From the NCBI GenBank assembly GCA_037157565.1, contig JAZHRO010000073.1, positions 20,838,501-20,902,500 of the forward strand: 64,000 nucleotides of DNA. Direction: 5' to 3'. Positions 1 to 10,132 of this stretch are shown in pieces. Position 1 is the first letter of the stretch. Each line of letters opens with the position of its first letter. The stretch is from Thalassia testudinum. Taxonomy: Eukaryota; Streptophyta; Magnoliopsida; Alismatales; Hydrocharitaceae. Under the pieces are notes generated by a model that had not been told where the DNA came from, ran no database searches, and worked only from the letters and a program-made list of their open reading frames with translations. Position numbers and translations under genes: made by a program.

Positions 1-869
1 GGGTCTCTCCCTGACTTGGACCAGATCTAAACAGGGTTTTTGCGCAAGTCCATCAGACGACATACAGGACGTCTGGCACTATGTCTGGACGTCTGGAAAC
101 CTACTTTTACTGTGGGAATTGATTTCCAAACGTTGCAACGGCTAGAAAATCTCTGAGAAGAGATTTTGGGTCAGCCGAGGCAAAACGGTCAATTATCAGA
201 CGTCTGGAAAGGCCTAAGGACGTCTGATAAGGCTCTAACGGTCATATTCTTGAGTGTATGCTAAGCCAGCCAATGGTCCACTAATTGGATGTCTGGCAAA
301 GTCATCAGACGTCTCCTAAGACGTCTAGTCTAAGGTCTGGGCGTTTGATTTCATCAGACAGAACTAGCTATGTCCAGCCTAACAGTTATCAGACGTCTGA
401 AACAACAGTCAGATGTCTCAAAATACTTTATCAGACGTCTGATTTGGGAATTAGACGTCTGGAAGTGCTGTTTGAACCCTATATTGGTTTTCTAAGTATT
501 CTACAGAAAACCTAAGTATCCTAGGGTTGTGCCGGTGTTCCTAGGACTATTGTTAGGGTTCTTTGAGGCTCTTTAACAATATTCTAAGGAAAATAAAAAG
601 AGCAAGAAAATAAAGACAAGAGATACAAGAAAGGATTAAAAAGAATCTATCCTATTCTTCTTGTCTTCTATCTTCAATCCGTCGCTCCACGCGAACCTCC
701 TCTGTTTTCCGTCAAGCTCCTCCAATCCGTCCTGGATGCGAGCTCGAATTCCGTCTAAACACGTCCACATTTGCAATTGACCTGAACTCTAGGACTCAAA
801 TTGCAAATGTTAAATAACACGTGTTTTGTTATCATCGAAACAAATGATCGTGGTGCTCTAGCACCAACA
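1..869 (-). repeat. 3' LTR (partial) of Sirevirus-like Copia element J
   Basis: This segment repeats at 3196-4052 with scattered substitutions and a 12-base indel. It ends in ...CACCAACA, which on the minus strand is the TGTTGGTG start of the LTR. The rest of the LTR lies outside the window. A polypurine tract abuts it at 870-884, so on the minus strand it is the 3' LTR. It holds nine exact GACGTC cores between 68 and 459. Confidence 0.93.
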
Positions 870-1110
870 ATCTCCCCCTTTTTGATGATGACAAAATCGT
901 AAATAATAATGCATAAAAATCCTTTCCCTTTTTGACATTATCAAAAAGGTTTAATTGATTTTACATTTCCTATAACTCCCCCTTAAAACATGCTCTTCTA
1001 TGAATTTATTTTAACAAAGGTGATATTCTCCCCCTTTTTGTAACAAGAAGATAGCTATTATTTTTCTCCCCCTTACTAAAGGAAATTTAGCTAACTTATA
1101 TCTCCCCCTT
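870..1110 (-). other. Multiple polypurine tracts of element J
   Basis: On the minus strand five AAGGGGGAG-type purine runs occur here, at about 870-883, 976-983, 1028-1039, 1067-1074 and 1102-1110. The run touching the LTR at 870 is the expected plus-strand primer. Repeated purine tracts before the 3' LTR are, as I recall, characteristic of Sireviruses. The AT-rich DNA between the runs is the non-coding tail of the element. Confidence 0.8.
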
Positions 1111-1193
1111 AAAAATTGACAATTAGCTCATCATTTTTTAACTCCTCCTATCTAAATGCTTACAAAAAGATAGGGTTAAGAATTTTACCTCAC

Positions 1194-2318
1194 CTACCAT
1201 GGCCAATAAAATGGCCCGAATGGTGGTGGTGGATGCCCCATCGGATGGGGCTCCCATTCGTAGCTTGGAGGCCCGGGCATCGGCACCGGTCTCCAGTCTG
1301 GTGGTCGACGTGCGGTGGGTCCGTCGTTTGTTCGCCGTCTTATCGGTCTTCTTATTCTCCTCCTTGGTCTACTCCTTGGTTCTCCCAACTTGAGTTGACC
1401 AACTTTGAGTTTGTAGGTCCAGTCCTTTGTGTTGTAATTATTCCTGAACCCTACAAAACAAGATCCTAATTCTTTCTTCGGTATCCAAGTGGGCTTGGAT
1501 CCGGATCTGTTAGCGGGTCTCCTTCATGGAGATCCTTTCTCAATCTTAGGGCTATAAAAATTATCTACTTTATTGATTAATTTGTTGGAGTTTTCCCTAA
1601 GACATGCAATTTCTTTTTCTATAATACTTATCTTATTCTTTAAATTAGAGATTTCTAACTTTAGACTATCATTTTCCTCAATCAATTTATTATTTTCATT
1701 GATGAGGTCTTGATTTTCTAATAATAGGTTATCAATTCTAGGACTAGCTTATATGTCCTTAAGTTATTTTTCTAACCTATCATTTTCATTTTTAAGAAAA
1801 CTAAGGTTCTTTTTAATGCTATTATTTTCTCTTTTTAGTGATTTACTAACTTCAAAAAGTTCATTAAAAGCTTCTTCTACATCGAGATTTACCTCATTGT
1901 CGCTGTCGTCGTCACTTTCTCCGATTGCCATGAAACCAAGGCACGCGGTTTCCTTCTCCACGAGATCTTCTTCCGAGCTCGTCTCCTCATGAGTGCCTTC
2001 CAACCTCCTCCATATCTCATGGGCGGTGGTGCACTCTTGGATTTTCTCGAACTCTTTCGGACTCAGTGCGCAATACAGGGCATTCATTGCCTTTGCGTTG
2101 AGTGAAAGCTCTCGAATCTGCAGCTGCGAGTAGCCTCCTTGGGGTCGCTTCGGGATCTCGTATGGGGTTTCACAACATCCCCATATCTCAAATTCAGTGG
2201 CTTGGAGCCACGTCTTCATCCTCAACTTCCAATATCCGAAGTCCCTCCCGTCGAAATAGGGTGGTCGGACGGTGGACTGCCCTTCGGAGATTTCGATTGC
2301 AGCTATGCTTCCCTCCAT
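1194..2318 (-). pseudogene. gag: Sirevirus gag remnant (element J)
   Basis: Read on the minus strand from ATG at 2318, one frame runs to 1194 with three in-frame stops: two TAAs near 1765 and 1750, and a TGA near 1522. The N-terminal 110 residues are a Copia gag domain with the PPYFDG and YWKLRM motifs. An apparent in-frame deletion after EGTHE joins this directly to the acidic, coiled-coil region (EENDSLKLE and similar), so the C-terminal part of the gag domain and the zinc knuckle are missing. Near the end a TWIPKK motif matches the gag linker found just before protease in Copia elements. No protease, integrase or RT follows; the frame ends in PFYWPW and purine tracts begin. This is a dead capsid gene of an internally deleted element. 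Confidence 0.85.
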
Positions 2319-2355
2319 GATCTTCTTGCCGGGTGTTACTCCGATCTTGCAAGAA

Positions 2356-2370
2356 CCTGCTCTGATACCA
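2356..2370 (-). other. Primer-binding site, initiator Met tRNA (element J)
   Basis: The minus strand reads TGGTATCAGAGCAGG, the standard PBS complementary to the 3' end of plant initiator methionine tRNA. It lies two bases from the LTR end at 2373 and 38 bases before the gag ATG. This fixes the orientation and the 5' LTR boundary. Confidence 0.95.
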
Positions 2371-3013
2371 AATGTAGGTTTTCCCTTCGAAGAGTGGGTG
2401 ACATAATAATTGCGAAAATAAAATATAAAGCAATCTCAAAAAGACAATCACACAATGTACACAAAGATTTTTAGGTGGAAACCCAAATCGGGTGAAAACC
2501 ACCACCTAACCCTCTCGAGTTAGGATTTTCCGATCAACCTAGTTGATCAAATCCACTAACCGAATCACTTTAAAACGAGGGTGATTCAACCTTAGTACAA
2601 CCACGCTACAAGTACGAGGGTAGCATTCCTCAACCCCTTCTCTCCACGAGAAGGATTTTGTCCCACGAAGGAGACGGGAATTCGCAAAGCGAATACCCAA
2701 CTAAAAGACAAAGATAAAATAAAACAAGTAATCCTATAGAGCCAACAAAGGAATTTAAACCTAGCTTCTGTAGGAAATAGGAAACTCCCCTTTGCAAGGA
2801 GTGCGTCGAGTTGATGACGGGGTGCGTGTGCCATGCGATGGCGCAATGTCGCTCTCGTGAACAATGGCGGGAGAGCGAGTGCGCAAAGGTAATTTAGCTC
2901 TCTTGGTGATGGAACTTAAGCTTGGAGAGCAAGATCTTTTCTTGGACATCAAAGGGTAGAAAGTATGTTGCTTAGGTGTATCCAAGTGTGTGTTGGTGTG
3001 TCAAAGGCTCCCC

Positions 3014-3023
3014 TCTATTTATA
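3014..3023 (-). promoter_or_regulatory. TATA box of LTR J
   Basis: CTATAAATAG on the minus strand, about 1 kb into the LTR and just downstream of the palindrome array. This is the usual place for a plant LTR core promoter. Confidence 0.7.
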
Positions 3024-3124
3024 GAGGCCTTAGGAAGGCTTTGGAAGGCTTAGGAAAGGTTCTATAGCCGTTGGGAACAAAGCCCAAGAAAATCAGCCCG
3101 AAATCAGGAACAATCATTGTTCTG

Positions 3125-3660
3125 ACAGGCTTATCAGACGTCTGGAACGCCACTTTAAGACGTCTGATTCCAAGGTCAGACGTCTGATTTTGGGCGGGTC
3201 TCTCCCTGACTTGGACCAGATCTAAACAGGGTTTTTGCGCAAGTCCATCAGACGACATACAGGACATCTGGCACTATGTCTGGACGTCTGGAAACCTACT
3301 TTTACTGTGGGAATTGATTTCCAAACGTTGCAATGGCTAGAAAATCTCTGAGAAGAGATTTTGGGTCAGCCGAGGCAAAACGGTCAATTATCAGACGTCT
3401 GGAAAGGCCTAAGGACGTCTGATAAGGCTCTAACGGTCATATTCTTGAGTGTATGCTAAGACAGCCAACGGTCCACTAATTGGACGTCTGGCAAAGTCAT
3501 TAGACGTCTGGTCTAAGGTCTGGACGTCTGATTTCATCAGACAGAACTAGCTATGTCCAGCCTAACAGTTATCAGACGTCTGAAACAACAGTCAGACGTC
3601 TTAAAATACTTTATCGGACGTCTGATTTGGGAATTAGACGTCTGGAAGTGCTGTTTGAAC
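3125..3660. repeat. CAGACGTCTG palindrome array in U3 of LTR J
   Basis: More than a dozen copies of the GACGTC core, most inside CAGACGTCTG or GGACGTCTGG, are spread over about 530 bp. They sit roughly 100-640 bp upstream of the TATA box on the minus strand. The same array occurs in the other LTR (60-460). Variants differ mainly at the central CpG (GATGTC, GACATC). GACGTC is the core bound by plant bZIP factors; binding here is inference. Confidence 0.85.
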
Positions 3661-4052
3661 CCTATATTGGTTTTCTAAGTATTCTACAGAAAACCTAAGT
3701 ATCCTAGGGTTGTGCCGGTGTTCATAGGACTACTGTTCGGGTTCTTTGAGGCTCTTTAACAATATTCTAAGGAAAATAAAAAGAGCAAGAAAATAAAGAC
3801 AAGAGATACAAGAAAGGATTAAAAAGAATCTATCCTATTCTTCTTGTCTTCTATCTTCAATCTGTCGCTCCACGCGAACCTCCTCTGTTTTCCGTCAAGC
3901 TCCTCCAATCCGTCCTGGATGCGAGCTCGAATTCCGTCTAAACACGTCCACATTTGCAATTGACCTGAAATCTAGGACTCAAATTGCAAATGTTAAATAA
4001 CACGTGTTTTGTTATCATCAAAACAAATGATCGTGGTGCTCTAGCACCAACA

Positions 4053-5204
4053 CCTAGGTGATCCAATAGTTAATTAGGGTTGTCTGATCTTGTTCGGATC
4101 AAGAGGAAAAAAGACTGAGAAATGATTAGGTTGAATAGGTGGGCTTGTAAGGCTGTACCCTTAGACATGGGTGTAGGCCTGGGTAGCTCCTAAGAGGGCC
4201 GACTCTTCTGACCGAGGTCAGCAACGTTCTCGACACGTCGAGAATGGGAGATCCTCTCTCGAGGATCAATAGACTTGCTAGCCTCTCCCCCACCCAAGGC
4301 AAGCCCATCAAGCTGGAATCCAAAGGAAAGGATGCATCTCAATCTCATCTGATAGAGAGGGATGATTCCTAGAATCTGATCACTAAGGCGAGTGAGAGAA
4401 TAAATTATATATTGCTAAATAATGGGAAAAAGGGGTAACTTGTTTAATGGGTTTTGGACCACAGAGGTTGGTCAGCTTAAACTAGGTTTGGGAGTCGAAA
4501 TCTGGGGTGTTGCATTGGGCTAAAGATCTAGCTAGTCAATGAGACTATTCACTACCCCATGTTTATTATTGCAATACAATAGTTTCTTGTTCCCTATTGA
4601 GACGATTGGTTCATCCCTACTTTGTGACCTAATTTTAGGTTGTTATTGTCACGAGTCATTGATGGGCTGGGTTTGCCACTATGCAGGTTTGGCAGGATGT
4701 TTGGTAGGTAATTTTTATGTTTTGATTTTAAAGTAAATTCCTATTTAGCGCATGTTTAGTTATTTCTTTACATTATCACTTGTATGCCATTCTTCCAATA
4801 TTTTTCTTTTATTTTCTTGTTAAATGGAACTTTTTGGTAGCTCGACTTAGCTAAGTACAACCAGAATTAAATAGACCAGCATCTCTTTCGTTGCCATTCC
4901 CCGAAACTCTGACCCTTGTTGGGGGCCTAAGTTTTTGGGGTGTAACAACCCAACTTTATCCCAATCCTAGGTATCATCCTACCCAAATCCCAACATAACT
5001 TAACAATAACCCAAGAAACCCCCAACCAACCAATACATTGAACATTAATGAATTTTAAAAAGAAATTGACATAGTTTCTGCTTAAATATTTAATTTTTTC
5101 CATAAACCTACATTTCAAAATAGTACACCGCATGTAATTATAAAATTGGGACACCCCACAATAAAAATGTAACAAACAAAATACATAAATTCATAAGAAA
5201 ACCA
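4053..5204. other. Unassigned DNA with Tekay/Del-like LTR fragments
   Basis: No coding potential was found. GGGGTGTTGCA near 4504 and GGGGTGTAACAACCC near 4934 look like terminal motifs of Tekay/Del-type gypsy LTRs, but I could not pair ends or find target duplications. Treated as degraded LTR sequence. Confidence 0.35.
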
Positions 5205-5395
5205 TATATGTTGGTATACCCTACCATCCATTCAATTAAAATACAATATGTGGGCACACCTCGCATTTAATAAAATCCTAAAATTACATTCAAAAGACAT
5301 AAAAGTGGGCACACTCCACCATCAATTCAACAAAATATAATGTGGGCACACCCCACATCTAACATGGTCCTAAAATATCACAAGTAAATTAGAAA
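5205..5395. repeat. Short tandem repeat with GTGGGCACACCCCAC core
   Basis: The motif GTGGGCACAC(C/T)CC recurs at about 5251, 5307 and 5343, with a decayed copy near 5210. Spacing alternates between about 56 and 37 bases, so the array reads as two divergent subunits repeated twice (period about 93). The core is itself an inverted repeat. Confidence 0.65.
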
Positions 5396-5522
5396 ATTTT
5401 AAATTACACCTCCAAAGCCTCCGAGAGTGACTATGGTGAACAACTTGTAATTTCAAAAACACAAAATAAATTAAATAACTAACTCTTATGTTATTAATAA
5501 CTTAAGTAATTAATTTAATACA

Positions 5523-5663
5523 ATGAGAAGGAAAGGAAGAGGAGATTTAGATTATGTACTACACATGATCAATGAGATTGACACAAGAGTAATGGAGATG
5601 GTCCAAACATTGGATGAACGGATGTTATATCTCAAAATGGATCTGATATGCGAATTGAGTTAA
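5523..5663 (+). CDS. Doubtful 46-codon ORF
   Basis: ATG to TAA, 46 codons, starting MRRKGRGDLDYV and rich in charged and hydrophobic residues in a helix-like pattern. I recognise no family and see no promoter or neighbouring gene. It may be a gag scrap or chance. It is listed only because it is the single plausible short frame in this 2.6-kb stretch. Confidence 0.12.
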   Translation: MRRKGRGDLDYVLHMINEIDTRVMEMVQTLDERMLYLKMDLICELS

Positions 5664-5700
5664 GTTTTTTACATGTTTCATTGGGTTTGTTAATAATTTG

Positions 5701-5815
5701 AGTAAACCCTAACTATTAAACCCTAATTAAATCATAAATGTTAAACCTAACCCTAACCTTGTATCCTAAACTCTAAACCATAAAATTGAAACCTAAACCC
5801 TAATCCTAACCACAT
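5701..5815. repeat. Degenerate telomere-like (CCCTAAA) patch
   Basis: About ten CCCTAA/AACCCTA-type units in 115 bases, separated by AT-rich spacers. This is the plant telomere heptamer in interstitial, decayed form. It could be an old end-repair scar or simply AT-rich drift. Confidence 0.5.
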
Positions 5816-6701
5816 AATTAACACAAGCCAAAATCTTAATGTCCTCCAAATTTTTAAAAGTGATTTAATTATAATAAAATTGTAACAGTTATGTGAATGG
5901 TTAGTGGATACAAAGTGAATTCAAACTGAGGAATTCTAATACGTAGTTGATTTCACTTTGTTCTCTTATCACCTTTGATATATAGGCATAAAACTAAGGA
6001 ATTCTAACTACAACGATTAATTAAACTGAAATGATAGTTAGCTGAATTAGAGTCCCTCTCTCAAGCATCAATCTATGAAATCTAATTGACTTTAATCATG
6101 TATTACCAATATACACTTGATGAAGTATAAATCAACTAAATTAATATTAATTAATTAGTTGTACCTAGCATTGAATGCTAAGTCATGTAGCTTAGCTAAT
6201 TTTCATTGATATTGAGAGCACAACTGCATGATATCACAAGGAGACAAAACTAATGAGAATTTTGCCATCTTTGGCAGAATATTATTGTTTTGAATTTCAC
6301 ATACCAAGGTATTGTGAATAATTCTATTAGTTGGTGATACTATTTTAAGTTAGATGGTCATTGATAATAGGGTAGTAAGAGCTACAAGTGGGTTGATTTG
6401 GGTTGGATTGGGATCTACCTATGGTCCAACTCAATATTTTAGGTTAGGAGGATTTTGGACCAATCTAAGCTATTTTACTACCTAATGCATATTCCAAAAC
6501 CATCCGTAAAAATTGGTTGGGATCTACCTAATGCATATTCCAAGTATATGTGCTTTCAAAAGGATCAAAAACTTAAATCAATAACAAATATCATTTGAGA
6601 CATGTAATTCAATATTATGGAACTAATCTTTTCTTTAAGGATTTAATCAAGAATTATAATGAGACAAAGAAATATTTGTTTCCAAATATAAGCATATGTG
6701 T
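5816..6701. other. AT-rich intergenic stretch, nothing recognised
   Basis: No frame above 50 codons with family features, no LTR ends, no PBS and no repeats beyond AT-rich simple sequence. Confidence 0.5.
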
Positions 6702-6907
6702 AGGGGGGAGAGGGGGAGGAGAGGAGGGGGGCTTTGGGTAGTGGAGAGGAGGGGGAGGTAGAGGAGGAGCGGGGGGGTTGGAAGAAGGGGAAGGGGGTTT
6801 GGGTGGTGGAGAGAAGGGGAAGGTGGATGCCTGGAGGAAGGAGAGGGGGGTTCGGGTGGTGGAGAGGAGGGGGAGGTGGACGACTGCAAGAGGGGGAGGT
6901 GGAGGGG
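6702..6907. repeat. G-rich minisatellite, left segment
   Basis: A purine-rich array of units such as GGTGGTGGAGAGGAGGGGGA, about 35-50 bases each, with nearly all G and A on the plus strand. Similar sequence lies at 11445-11484 and 18445-18610. Element K starts exactly at 6908 with AGGGG duplicated, so this is the left part of an array broken by insertion. Open frames across it are composition artefacts. Confidence 0.8.
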
Positions 6908-7254
6908 TGTTGGAACCTTGTTCGACATCTTACTTTGGTGTTAACAAAATTATTGTAAATTTATGCTTGCAATTGAGTGTTTTTCAGATTTAGGTGAAGA
7001 TCAAGGCAAACATTGAACTATGGCAAGGAGCCATGATGATGAGGAGGAGAAGATTTTGACATGGAGGAAAGATGATGAGGTGGAGAAGATCATCTTCGAC
7101 CTTTAGATTTTTTTAAATTAGGTTTTTATTTTGTAGAATGTATGCCTCTTAACAAAGAATCAACTTATATCGTAAAATTAATTAGAGATAAACTGGGATT
7201 TATACTACGATCATTTTCAAAGAACATAATTAATTAGTAATACACTTAAAATAG

Positions 7255-7560
7255 GTACTTGTAAGCAAGTACTGGTATATGTAAGGCACAGGTTTGAGCC
7301 TATGTCTCAAACTGTAAACAATAAGTACCGGTACTAATCAAGAGTACTGGTACCTGATGGTCATAGTTGGAAGACTCAATTCTGACCTAGACCTTACAAG
7401 TACCGATACCCATGATGAGTACTGGTGCAGGTATGTCTCAGTGCTTAGTGAGTCTCAAACTTGGGAGTCACAACTATCGGTACCCCTGATGATTACCGAT
7501 ACCAGGACTCTTGTGTACTGGCTGCAGAAAAATTGTAAGCAGCTAGTACCGGTACCAGTT
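7255..7560. repeat. GTACCGGTAC palindrome array in U3 of LTR K
   Basis: Perfect GTACCGGTAC occurs at 7325-7334 and 7546-7555, GTACTGGTAC at 7344-7353, and several half or diverged sites (GTACCGATAC, ATCGGTACC) lie between. The array sits 100-400 bp upstream of the TATA box. Its counterpart in the 3' LTR is at about 10444-10770, with an extra GTACCAGTAC-type repeat. Confidence 0.85.
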
Positions 7561-7663
7561 AGCCGTTGGCTCAAATCTGAATGACTAGAAAATTTATTTT
7601 AGCAATATGAACATTGGGATTTAAACCCCAACGTCTAGTAGATGAATCCCTGAGTTCCTAACT

Positions 7664-7673
7664 CTATAAATAA
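7664..7673 (+). promoter_or_regulatory. TATA box of LTR K
   Basis: CTATAAATAA, followed by the presumed R region. The same motif is kept in the 3' LTR near 10875. Confidence 0.7.
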
Positions 7674-8235
7674 ACCCTAGGACCCTTAGTTTGCATATAG
7701 AAAATACAAGAGATAATTATAGAGCTATAATTTCATATTTCCATCTTATTTCTCAAGTAAGAAAAAGAAGCTTGCTACTCACTCTCTCTACATCCTTGCA
7801 AGCTCAATGACGTGTTTTTTCTCATGCATTTATGAAGCGATTCACATCCATCCTAAGCTCTCAAATTGGTATTGAATTTAATTATTGTTGGGAGGCAAAT
7901 GAATTCTTGTTGTAAGATTTTTTCTTTCTTACACTAGTTTTTATTTTGTATTTGAGCTTGTTTCTTGTTGGGTTGTAACAAACCCATTATTGTACTTGGG
8001 TTGAGGTAACACGTTAATTACCTCATTTAGTAAATTGATTCCCTTGGGGTTGAGGGAATCGGGTTAAAAATCTTAAGCTGGGAGGCTTAGGTAGTGGATA
8101 CCTAAGTGGGTGGGGAACCACTATATATCTTGTGCCAATTTCTGTGGTTTGATTTTTGTACAAATCTTTCTTGTAATTACTAGTATTTCGCATTGAGTTT
8201 GTTTGTGCACATAGTGTGTCTGAAGATCCTACGAG

Positions 8236-8250
8236 TGGTATCAGAGCAGG
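8236..8250 (+). other. Primer-binding site, initiator Met tRNA (element K)
   Basis: TGGTATCAGAGCAGG two bases after the 5' LTR, identical to the PBS of element J. Confidence 0.95.
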
Positions 8251-8281
8251 TTACGAAGAAGACGTGACAAACCTCTTCGCG

Positions 8282-9805
8282 ATGGCATCATCAAAGTGCA
8301 CCAAAAGACAATCATCTACTTGTCCTCCCTATTTTGATGGAACAGACTATGGGTATTGGAAGAGGAGGATGCAAGTCTTCTTCAAGGCAATGGATGAGGA
8401 GTCATGGACCCTCATTCAAGAAAAGAATACAGATCCAGAGCCATAAGAAGGAGTAGCATGGACGGCGGATCAGCAGAAAAAGATCGTAAGCAACACAAAG
8501 GCGATAGAGGCATTGTATTGTGCGTTATCAAAGGAGTTCAATTGTATCTCGGCTTGCGAGTCTGCATATGAGATATGGAACACGTTGCGAGTCACCTACG
8601 AAGGTATTAACAAGGTAAAAGAAACATGCATATCTATTCTAACAAAAAGCTATGAGTGTTTTAGGATGGAGAAAGGTGAAACCATCAAGGTGATGTACAC
8701 AAGGTTTGGGGATATAGTCAACCCCATGAAGAATTTAGGAGTAAAGTTTATTGAAGAACAACTTGTAATAAAGATCTTGAGATCTCTTACAAGCGACTGG
8801 TCTCTGAAGTCAACAGCGATCCAAGAGGTAAAGGACCTTTCAGTCCTTTCTCTTGATGACCTGATTGGAAGCCTCATGGCCTATGAGGTTCCATTGGAGA
8901 ACATGAAGAAGAACGAGGAGAAGACGTCAAGCAAGAAGAAGAGTATTGCCTTTAGAGCAATTAAGGAGGATACGGATTCAAGCACCTCGGAATCCGAAGA
9001 TGAAGAGATGGAGATGTTCACAAGAAAGTTCCAGAAATTTCTCCGAAAGCAAGGTAAGAAAATCAATAGAGTTTCATCTAATATTATTTATTATGAGTGC
9101 AAGAAAAAGGGACACTTGCGAAAGGATTGTCCCGTGAACAAGAAGGAAGATAATAGGAAAGATACAAAGGAGGTCAAGAAGAAGAAGAAAGCTTTAAAAG
9201 CAACATGAGATGATAGTGACTCCGACATGGACACCGACTCCAGTGAATCGAATGACGACGAGGTCGCACACCTTTGTTTGGTTTCAACTTCAGAAGACAC
9301 AAAAGATGAGGTAAATCTTGATTTTTCTCTTAAAGAACTACTTGAAGCTTATGAAGAATTATATCATAAAGCTAGGTTATTTGAAAAGGAAAATAAGGGT
9401 TTAAAGAATAATTATCAAATATTAGAAATAGAAAAATCATGTTTAGAAATGGAATTAGAAATGTCAAAAGAGACTAATAATCAATTGCATGCAAAAATAG
9501 TAGAACTAGAAGATATTTATGAGCACTTTGAAGGGACTTTAAATAATCTCAAAACAACTAGGTTAAATATTGAATTTTGTGAAGCTCTAAAATCAAAATT
9601 TTAGGGTAGAAAGAATACACAAAATAAATCACATGCACCTAAGCATGCATGGATGTACCAAAAGGCTAAAAGTCCTAAGAGTTATAGATCTAACACAAAA
9701 AAGGTGTATAAATTTCAGGAATTGAAAGGTACTAACCCAAAAGGACCCACAAGAAAATGGGTACCTAGAAATGATATTTTACATTATTTTGCAGGGTTAA
9801 ATTAG
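8282..9805 (+). pseudogene. gag: Sirevirus gag remnant (element K)
   Basis: One frame from ATG 8282 to TAG 9805, broken by in-frame stops at 8444-8446 (TAA), 9206-9208 (TGA) and 9602-9604 (TAG) but with no frameshift. The N-terminus carries the Copia gag motifs PPYFDG and YWKRRM, and the UBN2-like gag domain spans about residues 15-200. The zinc knuckle reads YECKKKGHLRKDC; the first cysteine of C-x2-C-x4-H-x4-C is tyrosine (TGT to TAT), so metal binding would fail. An acidic then coiled-coil tail follows, and the frame closes after the KWVPR linker motif that precedes protease in Copia elements. The start was chosen because it follows the PBS by 32 bases and aligns with the start of the J gag. 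Confidence 0.88.
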
Positions 9806-10132
9806 TGGGATCAACATGATCAATGGGTGTTCAAGGCGGAAAATGGAACACTCCAACCATTCTACATACTTCATGAAGATCAAGAAAGGTGGACAGGGGG
9901 AGCTTGGTATTCATAAGCACCATTCTACTATTGGTAATTATATATATATATTTTACCCATTCATTTTTTTGATGATTGACAAAATGAGGGAGAAAAATGA
10001 AAAAGAAATAGTAATATTTTTAGGAGGAGCATATATTGAGGGGGAGGATTAAATAATTTAATTTTCCTTTATATAACATGGCTAAAAATATTTTTTGCAA
10101 GATAATTTTCTCAACACCAAAAAGGGAAAGAT
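9806..10132 (+). pseudogene. Protease scrap and non-coding tail with PPT (element K)
   Basis: An NGCSRR sequence just after the gag stop resembles the DSGCSRH active-site region of Copia protease, with the catalytic D replaced by N. Homology then stops, and AT-rich tail sequence with purine runs at about 9895, 10040 and 10121 leads to the 3' LTR. The final tract AAAAAGGGAAAGAT (10119-10132) abuts the LTR. The pol deletion therefore begins within protease. Confidence 0.65.

Larger units (their letters stand above)
2373..4052 (-). repeat. 5' LTR of Sirevirus-like element J
   Basis: This is a 1680-bp LTR with TG...CA ends: the minus strand starts TGTTGGTG and ends ACCTACA next to the PBS. Its 3196-4052 part matches the partial LTR at 1-869. 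A TATA box at 3014-3023 puts U3 at 4052 to about 3000 and R-U5 toward 2373. U3 carries the CAGACGTCTG array. Bases 4053-4057 (CCTAG) should be one copy of the target duplication; the other copy is outside the window. Confidence 0.93.
6908..8233 (+). repeat. 5' LTR of element K
   Basis: 1326 bp, TGTTGGAACC...CCTACG. The partner LTR ends CCTACA, so the final A has become G here. A TATA box lies at 7664-7673, and U3 contains the GTACCGGTAC array (7255-7560). Confidence 0.94.

Noticed and set aside
1753..1992. Plus-strand serine-rich frame
   Set aside because: Antisense shadow of the acidic gag tail of element J.
6647..6993. P/S-rich and G/E/R-rich frames over the G-rich array
   Set aside because: Translation of a minisatellite in several frames at once; not a gene.
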